64,000 nt of DNA from Onchocerca volvulus (GCA_000499405.2 HG738138.1:12587208-12651207); one strand, 5' to 3'; shown: positions 37,561 through 52,274, numbered from the stretch's first letter. Notes: generated by a model not told the origin, from the sequence alone. Made by a program: numbers and translations.

Positions 37561-39893
37561 TGTCCAGGTTGGATTTGATGTAAAGCCTTTACACACACAT
37601 ACATGCATGCAGACATACATATACAGACATATCACAACCACAGACATACATTCACATACATACCATGCATATCACTTATAAATTTAATTTTCAGCAGTTT
37701 AGTTTATATCCCATTGCAATTGCTTTTCCTTGATGAATTCTCGCTGTTTATCTCTTAAATTATACCGAAAACTTTCTTTTTTTTGCCTTAAATAAAATGA
37801 CTAGAAAGATAATTTCAGAAAAAAAAGTGTGTCAACAATTAACTGCTGAAATATTTTTCTTGTATCCTATGGTCATTTAGGAAAATGAGATAAGAAATTA
37901 AAAGATATTAACTGCCAACACATTCGATTCAAAAGACATTGAGAAGAAGGGAAAAGAAAGCCATGTTTAAGAATTTTGAACAAATTAAGTCTTTCGTAGT
38001 GATACTATCTCATTTCATCAAAATTGGATTGGTATTCTTTTCGATATCGATTGAAAATCATTGGTGAACTTTTGACCCAGCAAATAATACAAAGATAGTT
38101 TGTATATGTTATGCACGCTGAAAAAGAGCACTTGAAAGTGCTATGATAAATACCAATGATTAATGATGCAATCCATTCTATCTAGAAAATTAAGTTAAAA
38201 AAGAAAAAGGGAAAAAAACGAAACAATTAATTTGAAGAAACTAAAGAAACCGATTTTCAAAGTGTTGCGCAAAATTATTGCATGCATCTTTTTGTAGAAT
38301 AATTTTTTAAAATTAACTGAAATTCCCAGAAAAGAAAAAGAAAATGAAGAAATGACGCAATAAGCAGCAAAGTTTATAGAATAGTTGGCAATAAAATTGG
38401 GAAAAACGGATTTATTTTAGATTATGAGTCCAATTTTTCTCATTTTCTTTTTTTCCTCCTTCTTGTCTTCATTGTGAACGACTTTCTGGTACTAATTATA
38501 ATTGAAAATTTGGTAATTATTGAAACTTGCAGATAATAAGAAATCAATTGATCAAAAAAGAAAGGAAAAAGAAAGATCATTTTGTGAGCTTCTTTTATCA
38601 GAAATGGTTGGATCGAAATTGAAAATCATATAAATATTTTTCATTTCAATCATCAAGTATTTTCGAACAAAAGAAATACATTTTAATAGAATATTTTGCT
38701 GTGTTCTGATTCATTTTTTTTTTTTTTTTTTTTAGAAGTAACTGAACATTTTTTGAAGGATTCTATACAGCATGCAATTTGTCACTTGAGAATATACTCC
38801 AATTAATAATCGGTTAATGTTATCCTTCATTATCTTTTTTTTCGAGGCATTCTAAATAACCTCTGATACAATAATAAATGCATTATATACTTAATTTATC
38901 GTACTTTTTTGACGTAAATAACAAGTGCTTAATTCTTGACAGAAAATTTTCTGAAGCAAATCACTGGCGCTTAATTCTCAATAGAAAACTTTAGTTTATA
39001 AATTTCACATTGAAGTTGATCATTTTACTTCAGTATATAAATAATCAATTCACTTTTTTTTCCGAAAAATTTCGAAATCAATGTAAAATTTAACGTTCAT
39101 AACATTGAACAAATGTGACACGATAGAAATACCTATTGTTCATAACATGTAACAAACGACAGGAATATGAAAAAAATACCATCCAGAATTGGATATCAGA
39201 AATCATAATCTCAAAGAAATGACCAGATTATGTTTCAACTACATTGATACTATGAATATACTTTTTCCATCCCTAACATAATCTTTTCTTAAAAAAGAAC
39301 CAAAAACTCCGGAAAAATTTAAAAAACCCATTCAACAAATCGAGCGAATTCTTCATTCGCCAAGATCATTAATTGCATGAAAAATGTCGATTCAACAATG
39401 ATAGATTAATTTCAAATTTGAACTTTTTTTGGCTAATTAAGTAATTTTAATTTCATTGTGCGAAATTATATTCGTTAGTTATTTGTTGAAAACAAAAGGA
39501 ATATCATTGTATTACTAAATTCAACATTAATCAGTTTTCGATTAATCAGATATTGCTAAACAAAACAATTTGAAATAAATCGAATAATTATCACTTAACC
39601 AAACTTTGCCAAAAAAGTCATTTCAATTACGTGAACGATTGTTTTAAAATTTACCCTTTTGGTTCGTCATTTGATTGCCATGAAATCAAAAAAAAAGTTT
39701 GAATTTCCTTTTTTTTGAAAATTGTGAGAAAGAAACTAATATATTCTGACAATTTCTATAACATTGCATTCAGAACATTCTATTTAAAACAACAGGAAAC
39801 TGAAAAAAGCCAAACTCGTAAAAGTCAGGATATTTCATGCAACTTTGATATACCTGAAATTTCAAGTTTTCTGATCGATTATTCTTTCCTAAC

Positions 39894-39922
39894 AAAAAAA
39901 AAAAAAAAAAAAAAAAAAAAGG

Positions 39923-39981
<59 letters not shown>
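39894..39981. repeat. long poly-A tract (about 88 bases, one GG interruption)
   Basis: This is the longest homopolymer in the window, broken only by GG at 39921-39922. Translated frames across it are poly-Lys or poly-Phe artefacts. The length is likely to be unreliable in assemblies. Confidence 0.95.
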
Positions 39982-39983
<2 letters not shown>

Positions 39984-42900
39984 AGAAAAAGAATGATAAA
40001 CAAAAATAGAAAAAGACGGTAAGAATGGATGAATGAATGAAAAAAGATGAAAGGAAAAGAAGTTGGAAATGAAAAACGATAAAGAAATCAAAAAAGAAGA
40101 AAAGAACAAGATGACAAGTTATATTATCCAGAAAGTGTAAATAAACATTTTACATATTCAACTAACACTGGACAAATTTTTTCATAAAATTTCTCTCTTT
40201 CATTTTATTTTTTATTGATATTTCTTAATAGAAAAAAAAAAAACAGAAATAAAAATGAATCAACATATAAATAAATCAATGCTTTCATTAGTTTATATAT
40301 TGACTGATATTTCTTATCATTCATTTAGATGACATCGTATCTTTACGGCTAGATTAGATATGATAATCACTCGATATTCCATTGTATCTTGAACAAATGC
40401 TATGCTAAATTAAACAGTTTAAAAAAATTTTGATGTATTTTTGCAAATATTGTTGAAACCAATTTTTGATTTTCAATTTTACTAATATAATTTTTCCCAT
40501 TTATTTATGATATTTATGAGAAACACAAATTGAAAATGCGAGCAAAGCACTTGTTATTAGAAAAAATTCAAAACTTGAGGTACAAAAAAAGAGAGAAAAA
40601 AATCTGAAAAACCAATTGATCATCCAGTAATAAATTAACATTGGATACATCTATTTCAAGTTAAAACACTTTCAAAAATGATTAGATAAGCTCGGAAATA
40701 TAATTTTCAAATCTTATCAAGGGCCATTAAGGAGAAAAAAATTATGGATGGTTGCTAAACAATTATGATTAAAAATGTCATCGCCAAACTTTTTCTTCAT
40801 CTGTAGTACTAATTGTCAACTATACAATCATTAGACAAATAAATTCATTATAAAAATTTGCATAGTAAGAAGAATCAGACTTAATTTGAGCCAAACTGAA
40901 TTTCAACCTTACTTAGTTTGAATTTATTTGAATTAGAAATAAAGTTATAAGACTTAGAATTATTTAAACCATTTTATTCGAATTAAACTTACTAAGTTAT
41001 TTCATGCATATTTTTCTTTCTCTTCAGTTTTTCCTTTTTTTTTTTTTTTTTTTTGGATGGAATGACTTCAATAAATCACTGAAGGAAATTTAAGAGTAGA
41101 TATAAAATTATCAACAATAGTAATATCAAATGCAAAACGCACAACAATCAAATTAGACAGTAATCAAACAAAAAATAATTTTTTTTTTTGGGTCATTAAA
41201 TTTTAATTATCTTTAATACGCACTCAAAAATTTTCCTAATAATGGAGCCTATTACTAAATTAAATTTTGATTATCATCCATGCATTCAGCATTTTTTAAA
41301 TAATGAAGCTTATAATAAAAAATTTTCTGAGATATTTATCAAATAATCTTTTATCTTTGGATTATACTAAAAGAGCATTATTTAAAATCAAAAGTGAGCA
41401 ATAAATTCTTATGATAATATCATTCGTTATCAAACGACAAACAAAATTCATTGGCAATCATTACAATTATCATTTTATTTTTGATCAGATTGAAATTCCC
41501 ATCAATAATTATTTCAAAGGAGAGAGAGGGAGCGAGAAGAAAGAAAGATAAAGATGAAAGAAAAAAAAAAGAAAAATTATGTTTTGCAGAAAAAAAAAAA
41601 CATTTATTTTGCAGGAGAATGAGAATTTATATTTTATGAACAAATTGCGGCATATTACAATGATTGAAGTAATACGATATGTTTAACATTATCAAAGTTT
41701 TAATAAACTAATTTGTCTTTTTTATCATAGTTCAACATGATATTGATAATTTATATCAAAATATATTGCGAATTAGGTAAAATGGGAACGGAAAAAGCAT
41801 AATTTATGCGATGGGATGAAATTCAACCATTGGAAATTTAATGAAATTCAAAATTATATAGGTCAATATGTGATTTGTGAACGAGAAAGATGCCAATTTG
41901 GAATATTTATGCAATCTACCAAATAAAAGAGATTTTATGGAAAAGGTATGCTTCATTAGTCGATTTGCCAAAGGAATTGAATTCACGACAATAAATCCCT
42001 AGTTTTATCGTATTAGTATTTATTTAAACGTATCATGAAAAATCGGTCTGGAAATGTTGCAGAGTGTTAAGTATATCGACATGTTATACTATGTCAATTA
42101 TCACTGAAAATATCTGGCGGAGAAATTCCAAGTAATTAATTTTTTTTTCCAAAATTACAGATGCTGAGCAACTTTAATAAAGTAAACAAACTTTCATTGA
42201 TCTAATCAGTTGGTTTATTGAAAACAGGCTTCTTTTACTGCTGATAGCATGAAAAAAATCATTGGAAAAAGATGACATAATTTAGTCTAATATGTTATCA
42301 CTTTATTATTATTGAATAATCTTAATGATTATTGTGATAAAATTTAATATCCGTTATCATTTAAACTTATTAACCTACAAATGACTTAATATCTTATTAG
42401 TCTTTTACGAAGCTCCTGGGAAAAGATACTAATGTATTTCTTTATGATAAGTTATCTAGATTATATTTTATAAATTATTTCACATTTTTAAAATTATGCC
42501 AAAAATTTGACCGTATTTATTTTGTGTATTGTGACGAAACATATGTTTAGGACTAAAAAATTGCCTCACTATTCTGTGCTCAAAAATTATCAAAATTAGA
42601 CGAAAAAGAAAGGCAAAGGTCGATGGATCTTTATTTAAAATTTTTTGGAAATAAAAAGATAAAAGAAAATTTTTAAATGTGAGATCGGTTATATGCACAT
42701 CAATATATCAAAGAAAAGAAATCATAGAATCTCGGATTGATCTTTTCCGATGACGTCAGCTTTGAATCTTTTGAATGATCATTTCATGACAGTTTATTCA
42801 TAGACGATTTATGACTCGACATCTTACGTAAAGTTCTTTTTTTTCTTTTTTTCAATAAAAAAGAGTTAAATTCGGTTTCTTCATCAAAATAAATTGAAAA

Positions 42901-44006
42901 GACGGAAGAAATGAGACAAATGATTCATCGCTGAAGAGGAATGGGAAAGTTCCATGTTACTTCGGTAAACATTTAAATCGGTGAATTTTCACAAAATAAT
43001 GTAAGTATAGTGCAAGTAAATTAAAAATAGCGTATGAAATAATGCTGCTTGAACAATTTTTGTTGAGCTTGCGATTTTAAAAACTCAAATAAATCGAAAT
43101 TATTTGAAAGAAATTCATTTTTAGCAATCAAATCGGGTAGTATAACTCGCTGCAAAGGACAAAAGAAAGAATATCCTTTTTGAATATTTCATTCTTTCCG
43201 TACAAAATAATCAGAATTACAAGATAACTTTGAGATTAACTCGAAAATTGGCAAAAGGGAGAATTCAGACAGTATTAACTTTCTATTTTTTGAACAGCTT
43301 TTTAAATTAGTGAATTTTATCCAATATATGGCTGACAAATTCCATTCTCTGAAACTTTCCAAAATTTGACGAAAATTTCAATTAAAGACTATTTAAGCAA
43401 ATGAAATTAGAATAAAATCCTAAATTTAAGTTCTAACTGTGAATACACCCCAACAGAAGAGAATTTGCAATGGACTGAGAATAATTTAAAAAACAATAAT
43501 TTATTTAATTACGAATTTGACACTAATAACTTACAGAAAATATTACGTTATAGAAACATATAATCCGATATCAAAATTGCACTTTGCATAAAATGATACG
43601 ATTAATATTGCAAACATATAATTCGTATAAAATTCATTAGCAATAATAATTATATATCATTCGATTTGTTTGTATATTTGAAGTCATATTTTGAATTTAA
43701 GCCCAAATATAAATGTTTGATCAAATTGAAATTTATGTAATTGATTTTTTTCTGATTAAAAAATAAAGAAAAAGGATAAGTGCAAAAATTATAATTACAA
43801 GAATGTTTAGTTTTATTTCAAAATTTTCAACAGAACAATAAATTCACATCACAAACATACCAAATAACCCTTTTATTCCTAAAATTTCATTTTTGAAGTT
43901 AGTATTTAGCAAAATATTTGAATTTAAAAATAAAAGTCCTTTACAAATACTAAGCGATAAAATTGTTTCATATCAATTTTCTATGCTTTCATACATCTAT
44001 CATCCA

Positions 44007-44561
44007 TCATCTAGCAATGTTCTCATACACTGTTAATACAAAAGAATTGTTATCATTATTTGCATCATTTTGAGCAGTTAAACAGTCTCGAATCTCGATG
44101 CTCAGCCAGTCTAAAAAAATGAACTGCTGGTTTTTCTGGTGAGAGAATTATAAATTTATTCGGTTCTATTTAAACGATTATCATACAGTAATCCAGCGAC
44201 CCGAATAATAAGCCATATTGTAGGGACAAACATTTTTCATTTTCTTGATGAACAATCACTGTTATCATTGCTCTATCAATGAGTGAAAGCTACGAAATAA
44301 AGAAGATAAAAAAAGAAATTAGTATGTTGTAAATTGAAATAATAGTTGATTGAATTGACGTAAAGATGGGATTAGAAATATTTAAAGAGGATTTGTTCAG
44401 TACAACTTTCCGGCAGAAAATTTAAAATTCCAATTTTTCTTAATTAATCGATTATTTAAAGCATCATAGAATAATTGTTTTCATTTTGATTGTCGAATTT
44501 TCTATCTTCATTTATTCTTTTTCTAATCGTTCCATTTTACTTCCATATTTCGATCTTATCA

Positions 44562-44594
<33 letters not shown>

Positions 44595-46992
44595 TTTTCT
44601 TCCCACTCCACATCCTTTTCTCCTTTTTATCATCCATTATTCCATCCTGCTTCCTTTGCTTTGGAAATTATGAAATTTCCATCAAAAATTTTCATTTCTT
44701 TTTTCTAATCAATTAATTAAGGAAGGATACCTGAAATAGCAAATAGAGATGAAATGAAATGGAAAGAAATTGTTTCAATACAGAAACAATAATGGTTAGT
44801 TCGAAGATGAAAAGAAGAAATGACTATTTGGAAAAGAAAGTTCGCACATTTGAAAGAACTGTGGAGTTAGAAGGGTGGGAGGAAGGAAATGTCGACTAAT
44901 TGGTAACGATAATGGTGATAATTGGTTGCAAAAGGTGACAATATGAAGTCTTTTACATTATTCATTTCTATAATTTCACAAGAAATTAGGGGACTTTTTT
45001 TTCTTTGTAAATTAAAATCGAACAAACGTGACAACTTTTGACACATGCGAAATGTAATTTCATAAAATGGACTCGACGAATATCGATTATACAGAAAAGT
45101 TAGATTATCCTGTTCTACTCAACTATTTATTATTTTTTCGACGAAATCTCTCGAATTTCTTATAATAAATAGATTTTACAAAAATGCAAATGATTATCAA
45201 TATTACAACGACAATTAATTGCTTATATTTTTGGATATACTAATAACAACATTCATAAACAAGAATTATTGTGGACATAATCATGATAGATACCATGATT
45301 ATTACATTGTTATCGTTATAATCAATCACAATCATAAGTATAATCAAAAAATAATGGCAACCATGATTGCTATAACTAATTATTATTACAGATAATTTTG
45401 TTGCAAGAAAAATTTCCATTTTATATGCTGCATTTTTTTTTTGCTTACAGGTATCATATATAATACTGCATGCACACTGATAATCGATAATCATAATGAT
45501 AATCAAAAACACTTCGATACTGGATATATAGTAATAATGGAACTGCATATCTTCTTAATTTTGTTAAATAATTATATACAGAACTTCAATTTCGTTTCAG
45601 CAGAAAAATTAATCATTGGCAAAATACTTAATTAGTTGATTACAGAATGAGTAAAAAAAGCGATAAAGATTTGATAACTTGTCTGCTGCAATTGTGAAAT
45701 TTTCATCAGTGATGCTCCAATGTTTCCTTTACATTCAACTAATCTTTAATTAATGGTATATATTCTGCCCATTTCGGTTGCTTAAAACGCTTTCAACACT
45801 GCGAAGTAATGCAATTCGATATTTATCTAAAGTAATCATTTATGTAAAGATCTTATTGCGGCCAAGATTTACATTTTCGAAAACTTTGTTTTCAATATAG
45901 AATAGCAGCAATATGTCGTTTAGAAATAATTCTTTTAATAAGCGACAATTCCATATCCAAACTGAAAAGCTGGATAATAGCTTTTTTTTTTCATGAATAA
46001 AGTAGTTCGTGAAATTTTTTAATATTTCAAGATTCCAGAATTTCTATAATTAAAATATTATAAACCGATTGAAAAGCCGAGAGAACGACGGCAAATGAAT
46101 TGCAAATAGAACAACTTACCAGCAAACCTAGATCAACATCAGTAACTCGAAGTCCGGATGACGAAGTTATTATGGCAAATTGGTTCTAATTATGTAAAAT
46201 TAAGGTTAAATATAAAATATCCAATAAATAGGCATTTGCTGCATATTTTTCAACTATGGAATCATACAATCAATTATGTATTGCATGAATAATTAATAGA
46301 ACTTATCAAATACATTTGGAAAAGAAAAACAAAACAAAAAATGTTAGTCAATAGTAATTTCGTTTTAAACAATGGTTCATTAAATACTTCAAATAATGAA
46401 ATGAAAAATGAAAGAAACATCAAACATCGCTCTTTTTTACTTTATACTCAATTTTGTCCATAATTTTGCCCAATAATTTGGCTAAAATTGAAATGAAAAA
46501 AGGGAAAAAAAGGAAAAAAACAATTATGTGATAATTAGGCGATTTAATCAGTCACTTTAAATTATTTTTTTTATTACTCTCTGCGTCATCCTTTTTTCTT
46601 TTTTTTCCAAAAATTTATAAAGCTTAATTTTTAACTATCAGTTATCACTTTAAAAATATAAATATCATGCAATACAATAATGTTGTAATCTTTGCAATAA
46701 TTTTCTTTAAGCATTGAATAAATAATATTTTCAGAAAATGTTTAAATATATGCAAATATTAAATAGAGTTTTAAATGTTCGCATATTTGCATTAATAATA
46801 TTTAATCTGTTATCGATACACCATTCATCATATATAGGATATTTAACTTTACAAAATTAAATTTCAGGTTGCAACAGAAACATTCATTTAGGCTGTCTAT
46901 GATACCGAAAATACTACAATTGATAATCATCAATTAAAAAAATTGAAATTAGTGCTATTTATGAAATACGAATAATATGTACTTACTTGCAT
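44007..46992 (-). CDS. hidden four-exon gene for a 92-residue protein of unknown function
   Basis: Exons: 46992-46987 (ATG CAA then GTAAGT), 46185-46120, 44289-44187, 44110-44007 (TGA). Each internal acceptor (ATAATTAG, TTTATTTCGTAG, TTTTTTTAG) and donor (GTAAGT, GTATGA) is good. The phases 0/0/1 fit at every junction, and each exon is clearly richer in G+C than the introns. No exon exceeds 35 codons, so a search for long ORFs misses the gene. The product begins MQNQFAIITSSSGLRVTD and continues with MITVIVHQENEKCLSLQYG, then WLSIEIRDCLTAQND, and ends VYENIAR. It looks like a compact alpha/beta protein with no signal peptide. I do not recognise the family; a small complex subunit is possible but unsupported. 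The two-codon first exon is the weakest part; a different 5' exon would change the N-terminus. Confidence 0.55.
44563..44588. repeat. poly-T tract
   Basis: A homopolymer run of about 26 T inside an intron of the 92-residue protein gene. Confidence 0.9.
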
Positions 46993-47076
46993 GAAATACT
47001 TATGGCATCTCTTCCAAAGTTTGTAATTTTTTTAGTTTATTTTCAAATTTTTGCTTAATAGGGTTTTGCAGAAATC

Positions 47077-47241
47077 ATGGAAGAAATATATAACATCATC
47101 TGTGCTATTACTAATAAATCATTGATTAATTACCCAACGGATTCTTACTGTTTCATTCAACACAAAAAACCCGAAAAGATGAAAGAAGAAAATTCATTAG
47201 ATTTTAGAAGACTAAGCATTATTTTCAAGAAAGTATATTAA
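47077..47241 (+). CDS. weak candidate: 54-codon ORF next to a splice acceptor
   Basis: An ATG five bases after TTTTGCAG opens a 54-residue frame (starts MEEIYNIICAITNKSL) ending in TAA. It lies 84 bases from, and divergent to, the start of the 92-residue protein gene. The acceptor could be a trans-splice site. ORFs of this length are common by chance in this DNA, and no family is recognisable. Confidence 0.15.
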   Translation: MEEIYNIICAITNKSLINYPTDSYCFIQHKKPEKMKEENSLDFRRLSIIFKKVY

Positions 47242-50200
47242 AGTAATAAAGAAAACTATGGTTATTAATTAATAAAAAACAAAAAAGAGAACATTCATGT
47301 ATGCATTAAAATAATCATTAGGTGAACTACAAATAAATAGAAAAAAACGGAAAATTTCCGAAAATATATGGACGATAAACTTGCTGCTTTCCATGAAAAT
47401 TAGAGTTACTTATCATAATACTACTACAGATTTATACTTTTGATGAAATGATGGGCTGCTGATGAAAATTTCAAATAAGAGCTGTCTTTAAAATGTATTC
47501 ATAAGAAAAAAAAAAAATTGATGAAATCGAATAAAAAGCGTATAATTTTTCTGCAAAATAGGAAATATGGTAAAACACTATTTTTCCCCATTCATTAGGA
47601 GTTAACAGACATTAATATGGCAAAATTTTCAAGTTTTCATCATTCTTTCGGATGGAACGATAATTTTTTATCACTAATTACATTAGTTAAGAAATACATT
47701 AATTAATCATTGTAACGCGTCGTTTGCAATTTCGAACAGAAAAACATTTTTCTTTTTGTTTTTTAAGTTCTCAAAAAATTTTGAGATGAACCAACTCCAT
47801 TTTTGCAACAAATAAATTCTATTAATGAACCAAAAATTTGCCGTATTTCGTTTTTTTATCTTCCAGACTTGCCAGTTTGGAAAGAAAAAAGAAAAAAGAG
47901 AAAAGGTTTCAGCCTGGACTTGAATAAGAATCATATCAGAATTGCTTGCAAGAAATCCATTTAAATGTTTTTTGTCCCTAATTATGATAACGAGCTATAC
48001 TTGCAAACTTGTTTTTATTTGAATTTTCTGAAAAAGCTCATTAGCTAGCAATCATTTCATTTTATTGAATTCATTTGTTAATTAAAGTGTCAATAACTAA
48101 CGTTGATTGAAGAAACTATCAATAAGTTATGAAGGAATGAATGGAAAAAATTTTCTTAGTTTATAAATGAATTCGAAAACTATATAACTTGGGGACAATT
48201 AAATCAACTAAAAAAAACAAAATTTCCAGACCTTTTTTCACCCAAAAATTTAAATTTTTACCCTTTCAAACTGTGCTATCTCAGTTGAATGCAGGTCTTC
48301 GTTCTTTTTTTTTTTTTCCAGAAAATAAATGTTTCAGAAAAAGTGGCAAAATAGTCATAAATGTTTATAAATAGCAATTTCATTTCCATTTCCACTGTTT
48401 TTGAATGGAAATTTATTTGAATTTTTGCGGAGTAATAAAAGATATTAGGATTAAATACTTAAATTAGATTATCGGATAGAAAAAGAAATAATCTTATAAT
48501 AATCTTCATGAAAAATGATGCTGTCAATTGACGGATTACATTAACTGTTGATTCATCAGGTAAGGAGTATATTAAATGTTGAAAATTAAAAGCTTTGAAG
48601 TTATTGCGCTTATTAGTAGTCTGAAAAAGCAAGCACAATCCATGGAGGATTAATTGTCTGGCTAGTTAATTAATTCAAATCATTCTTCGACAGTCATTTG
48701 ATTTTACGATCTGATAGTGTGATTCGTAAAAAAAGTTTGTGCTGCTAATCATCAAATTCTTCTGTTTAATTCAATCATTAACTAAAAATACCGGTGAATT
48801 AAATAAGAATACATCGATAATTCATTTTCTTGTTGCTTCATTTCATCTATTAATATCAGAAAGTGTAAATTTACCAGAAAGTTTAGAAAAATAAGTTGAT
48901 TGCATATTAATCATTCATTTCAGAAAATGAATATTATTCGGAACTACAAACAAAAGGACAAAGTAATTCTTTCTTTTTTTTTTTTCTAATCGCAATTTGT
49001 CAAAAATTACAAAGCAGCTCGAAACAAAAATCCAATAATTTACGGATGGAGGTAGAGGTGGAAAAGAGAATCAGTTGTCAAGTATGCTAATAATTTACGA
49101 AAATATGAATCAATAAGTATTAGATAATAATATATGATTTCATTACAATTCATTCGTCAAATAATTAATTAGTTAATCGAATATTTAGAATGAAGTTAAT
49201 TTGATTATGACCGATTTGATTGATTAAATCAATTGAAATTTAGCTAATAGTTCTTCGTTTATATCGTGTAATCATCAGATTTTTGAATTTCTTTTTTTCA
49301 TCCAGAAACCACTTTTTTTTCAGCTTGGGATATATTACTTAAATTTGAACAATATTACAATGATGGATGGGACGGCAAAGTTTCGGTTTATTGTCGAAAT
49401 TTGTGTCGAGACCAATTGTTCCATTTCGATAATGAAAATTTTTGATGTGATTTGGATTCAAAAGAGAAGAAAGCGAAAAAGCTCCTTCGGAAGAGAAACA
49501 AATATATTGGTGGCCATTAAAATGCCTAAAGCTTCCCATTTGCTCAAACAACCACCGACAGCCTCTTTGATTGTTTTGTTGAGAAATTCGACGTTTCGTG
49601 TCCAAATCTGTCTTTTTTTTCTTTTTCTTTATTTTGAAAATATTCGTAATGAAATCATTTGTATGATTTGTATAATTTGCGTGATGTTGCATAAATATTA
49701 AATTTGTTACAAGACATTTTGTGACAAAATTTTTTTCGAATCATTTAAAATAATAATAATATTAAATCAATCCCTTTTTTCTTCAAATTCAATTTCAAGT
49801 GCATCGGAAAAATGCACATTTTCGGAAGAAGAAACAAAACTAATGGGATTATGTTAATTCTGGCCAAGCTATCTGTATTATTGTCGGTTGCTTATATAAA
49901 TATAATGGGATATAGACAGATAATTCCCAAGTTGAATATTTAAAAACTTTTTCTTTTTTAAATTATTGCAAATGAAGTTTTAGTCATCGTATTTCAACTT
50001 CTACTGAATTTTGAAAAGGAAAATTTTGCTGAGTAAGTAATATTCCAAAAATTTTATGTAATAAAGTTTTATGTAAAAATCTATGTAAAAATTATATATT
50101 CAATGGATACATTTCTATTCTGAATTTTTAGAAAGATGTAAATTAGCTAATAATATATGATAACCAAAACGATTAGTTGTACTGTATATGGTACTTGTAT

Positions 50201-52237
50201 CCGCAAGATTCAATATGTACCGTAGTATTATGATTATTTCCCTTTCTTCGTTTAAAAGGAAAAAACAAGGAAAAAATTCCTTTTACGAATATATTATTTA
50301 TATTAAATAATTGTTCTGAATGTTTTTTTAATTGCATAATGAATTATTTTTGTTTTTTCAAATTTAAACGATGAAAATTTGCTTTAATTACTTTATGCGA
50401 CTGTACTAATTGCATTATTTTCGTTTAACAAAAACTGAACCCAATTGTTGAAATTCTTAAAAATTTCTCAGACTAATTTCTGTTCATTTTCTGAATTAGT
50501 TAATGAGTACGAAAGCTATTCAAATCTTTACATACATGAGAGGGAAATTTCATCACATTACGAATTATTTAAATGAAAAATTGAAATTCGGCAAATTTGA
50601 CACGATAATTGAATTAGAATAACCGGTCATGTCGGTTCTTTTTGTTGTTGTTGAATTTTCAAGTTGCAAAATAACTGAATGAAAGAATGCTGTAAGAGAA
50701 ATTAGATCAATTACGGTCTAAACTATATACTTCATTTCTTGAAATAAGATATCAAAACTTTATTCGAAATGATTTCAATTTTTATTTTTAAAGAAATTTG
50801 ATTTGGAATATATTTGTCTGTCTTTTTCGTAGAAATATTCGACAATATATTTTAAATGATGTAAATAACTCTAAGACTAAAGTCATCTCATTTTTTCCTT
50901 TTCGCTATCGCTTTTAGACGTCTTTATTGGAACCATATTTTTTCGCTTTAAAAAAGCTTGTTTGAAATGATTTGGTCTAAGCTCCGAAAAATGAATTTCC
51001 TGAATTTTCCAATTACTCTTAAAAATTGAATCGAGAATATTACTGTTTTTCGAAATCAATTCAGACTCATGAAATTACAATTTTCTTGACATATCCCGTT
51101 GTAGCCATTAAAGAATCAAATTTAGATTTTATGACTACTGATAAATTTTGAAAATTAAAACGAAATGGAGTACTTCCTCAATCAAAAAAAAGAGTTGAAG
51201 TTTATGAAATAGCAATAATGGGAAAAAATTTCATATATTATTATCGATCTTAGTATTTGAACTAATATTACAATTTGTTAAATATTAGTGTGATTTGAAA
51301 AATTGTTTGGTTTAAATTCGAACACAATTTTTTTTTTTTTTTTGAAATGCATAGACTTATGAATTAAATAAAATTCAAGGTATTTAAATATATTTTTACT
51401 GAAAAACTTTCTGAAAGTAACATCCACCATTCTTATCTTTATTTGTTTCTCATTTTTTGATGATTTATCCCAAATTAGATTAAAAATATGCTTTACAAAT
51501 AAATTTACTATGAATTTTTCGGAAAGAAAATAAGTAGTGTTCAATATTCTCTTACAAAAATAACGAATTTTAAAATATAAACATTACGCATATTTGAAAT
51601 CCAACAATATTTAGTCAGCAATTTAAAAAAGCAGATGAAACAAAAACAAAATAACAGAAAAAATTTATTCATATTAATGCCATGAGTGAAATTTTCATTA
51701 ATACGTTGAAAATTTGAAATTAAAAAAATATTCATTAACTTTGGTATAATTCCTTTTTCCTTCTTCTTATCAATAATTTATCAAAGTTTCGTAATATTTT
51801 CTTACATTGCATTACTAGAAAAAATTCAAACTACTCGAATCAATAATCTAAAATTGCGTAAATTTTTGTAAAACGATAATTTCTGAGAGCATCCGATATA
51901 AAATGGTTCCACCTGGAGCTTCTTTTTTTTCCTCCCTCAAACTTTCTTTACCTTTTACCCTTTAACCTGTCTCAATCTTTTCTCCCTTCCTCTCTCCCTC
52001 TCTTTCAATCTAATTTTTTTTTTCGAAGTCGTTATTCGCCTCGAAGTATGACATTTCTGTGATTGCGCCCATCTGATTTGATCTTTTCCGGTAAGCGATT
52101 TAAGTGGAAAAGAGAATGTTTGCCAGAGAGGACGAACCAATTTTATATGATTTTTACGACGTAGCCATAAAGATTTATATGAATAAAGCAAGCCATAGAA
52201 TTGGGACTCTAAACAGACACATGCACACACATGCACG

Positions 52238-52239
<2 letters not shown>

Positions 52240-52272
<33 letters not shown>
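52240..52272. repeat. (CA)n microsatellite
   Basis: About 16 perfect AC units, preceded by imperfect CACATGCAC pieces. Frames across it give artefactual Thr-His or Cys-Val repeats. Confidence 0.95.

Positions 52273-52274
<2 letters not shown>

Larger units (their letters stand above)
31000..44006. other. gene-poor AT-rich region, right part
   Basis: No gene could be assembled with confidence. The stretch holds GC-richer patches at about 31540-31760 and 37310-37560, a possible first exon at 32859-32823 (minus) and long homopolymers. It also holds degenerate ACAT/CATA microsatellite-like sequence near 35.0-35.2 kb and 37.6-37.7 kb. Confidence 0.5.

Noticed and set aside
39715..40109. Poly-Lys and poly-Phe ORFs on both strands
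   Set aside because: They are artefacts of the long poly-A tract.
42062..42131. Plus-strand 23-codon open stretch between TTGCAG and GTAATT
   Set aside because: The acceptor has no pyrimidine tract and no partner exons were found.
42751..42758. TGACGTCA (CRE palindrome)
   Set aside because: One 8-mer is expected by chance in a window of this size, and no promoter context is visible.
47125..47145. Partial similarity to the nematode SL1 leader (TTAATTACCCAA)
   Set aside because: The rest of the 22-nt leader does not match, and no SL RNA structure or Sm site follows.
48420..48630. 68-codon minus-strand open frame after a strong TTTTTCAG
   Set aside because: It lacks an early ATG, the content turns to low-complexity Phe/Leu/Ile, and frames this long are frequent by chance here.
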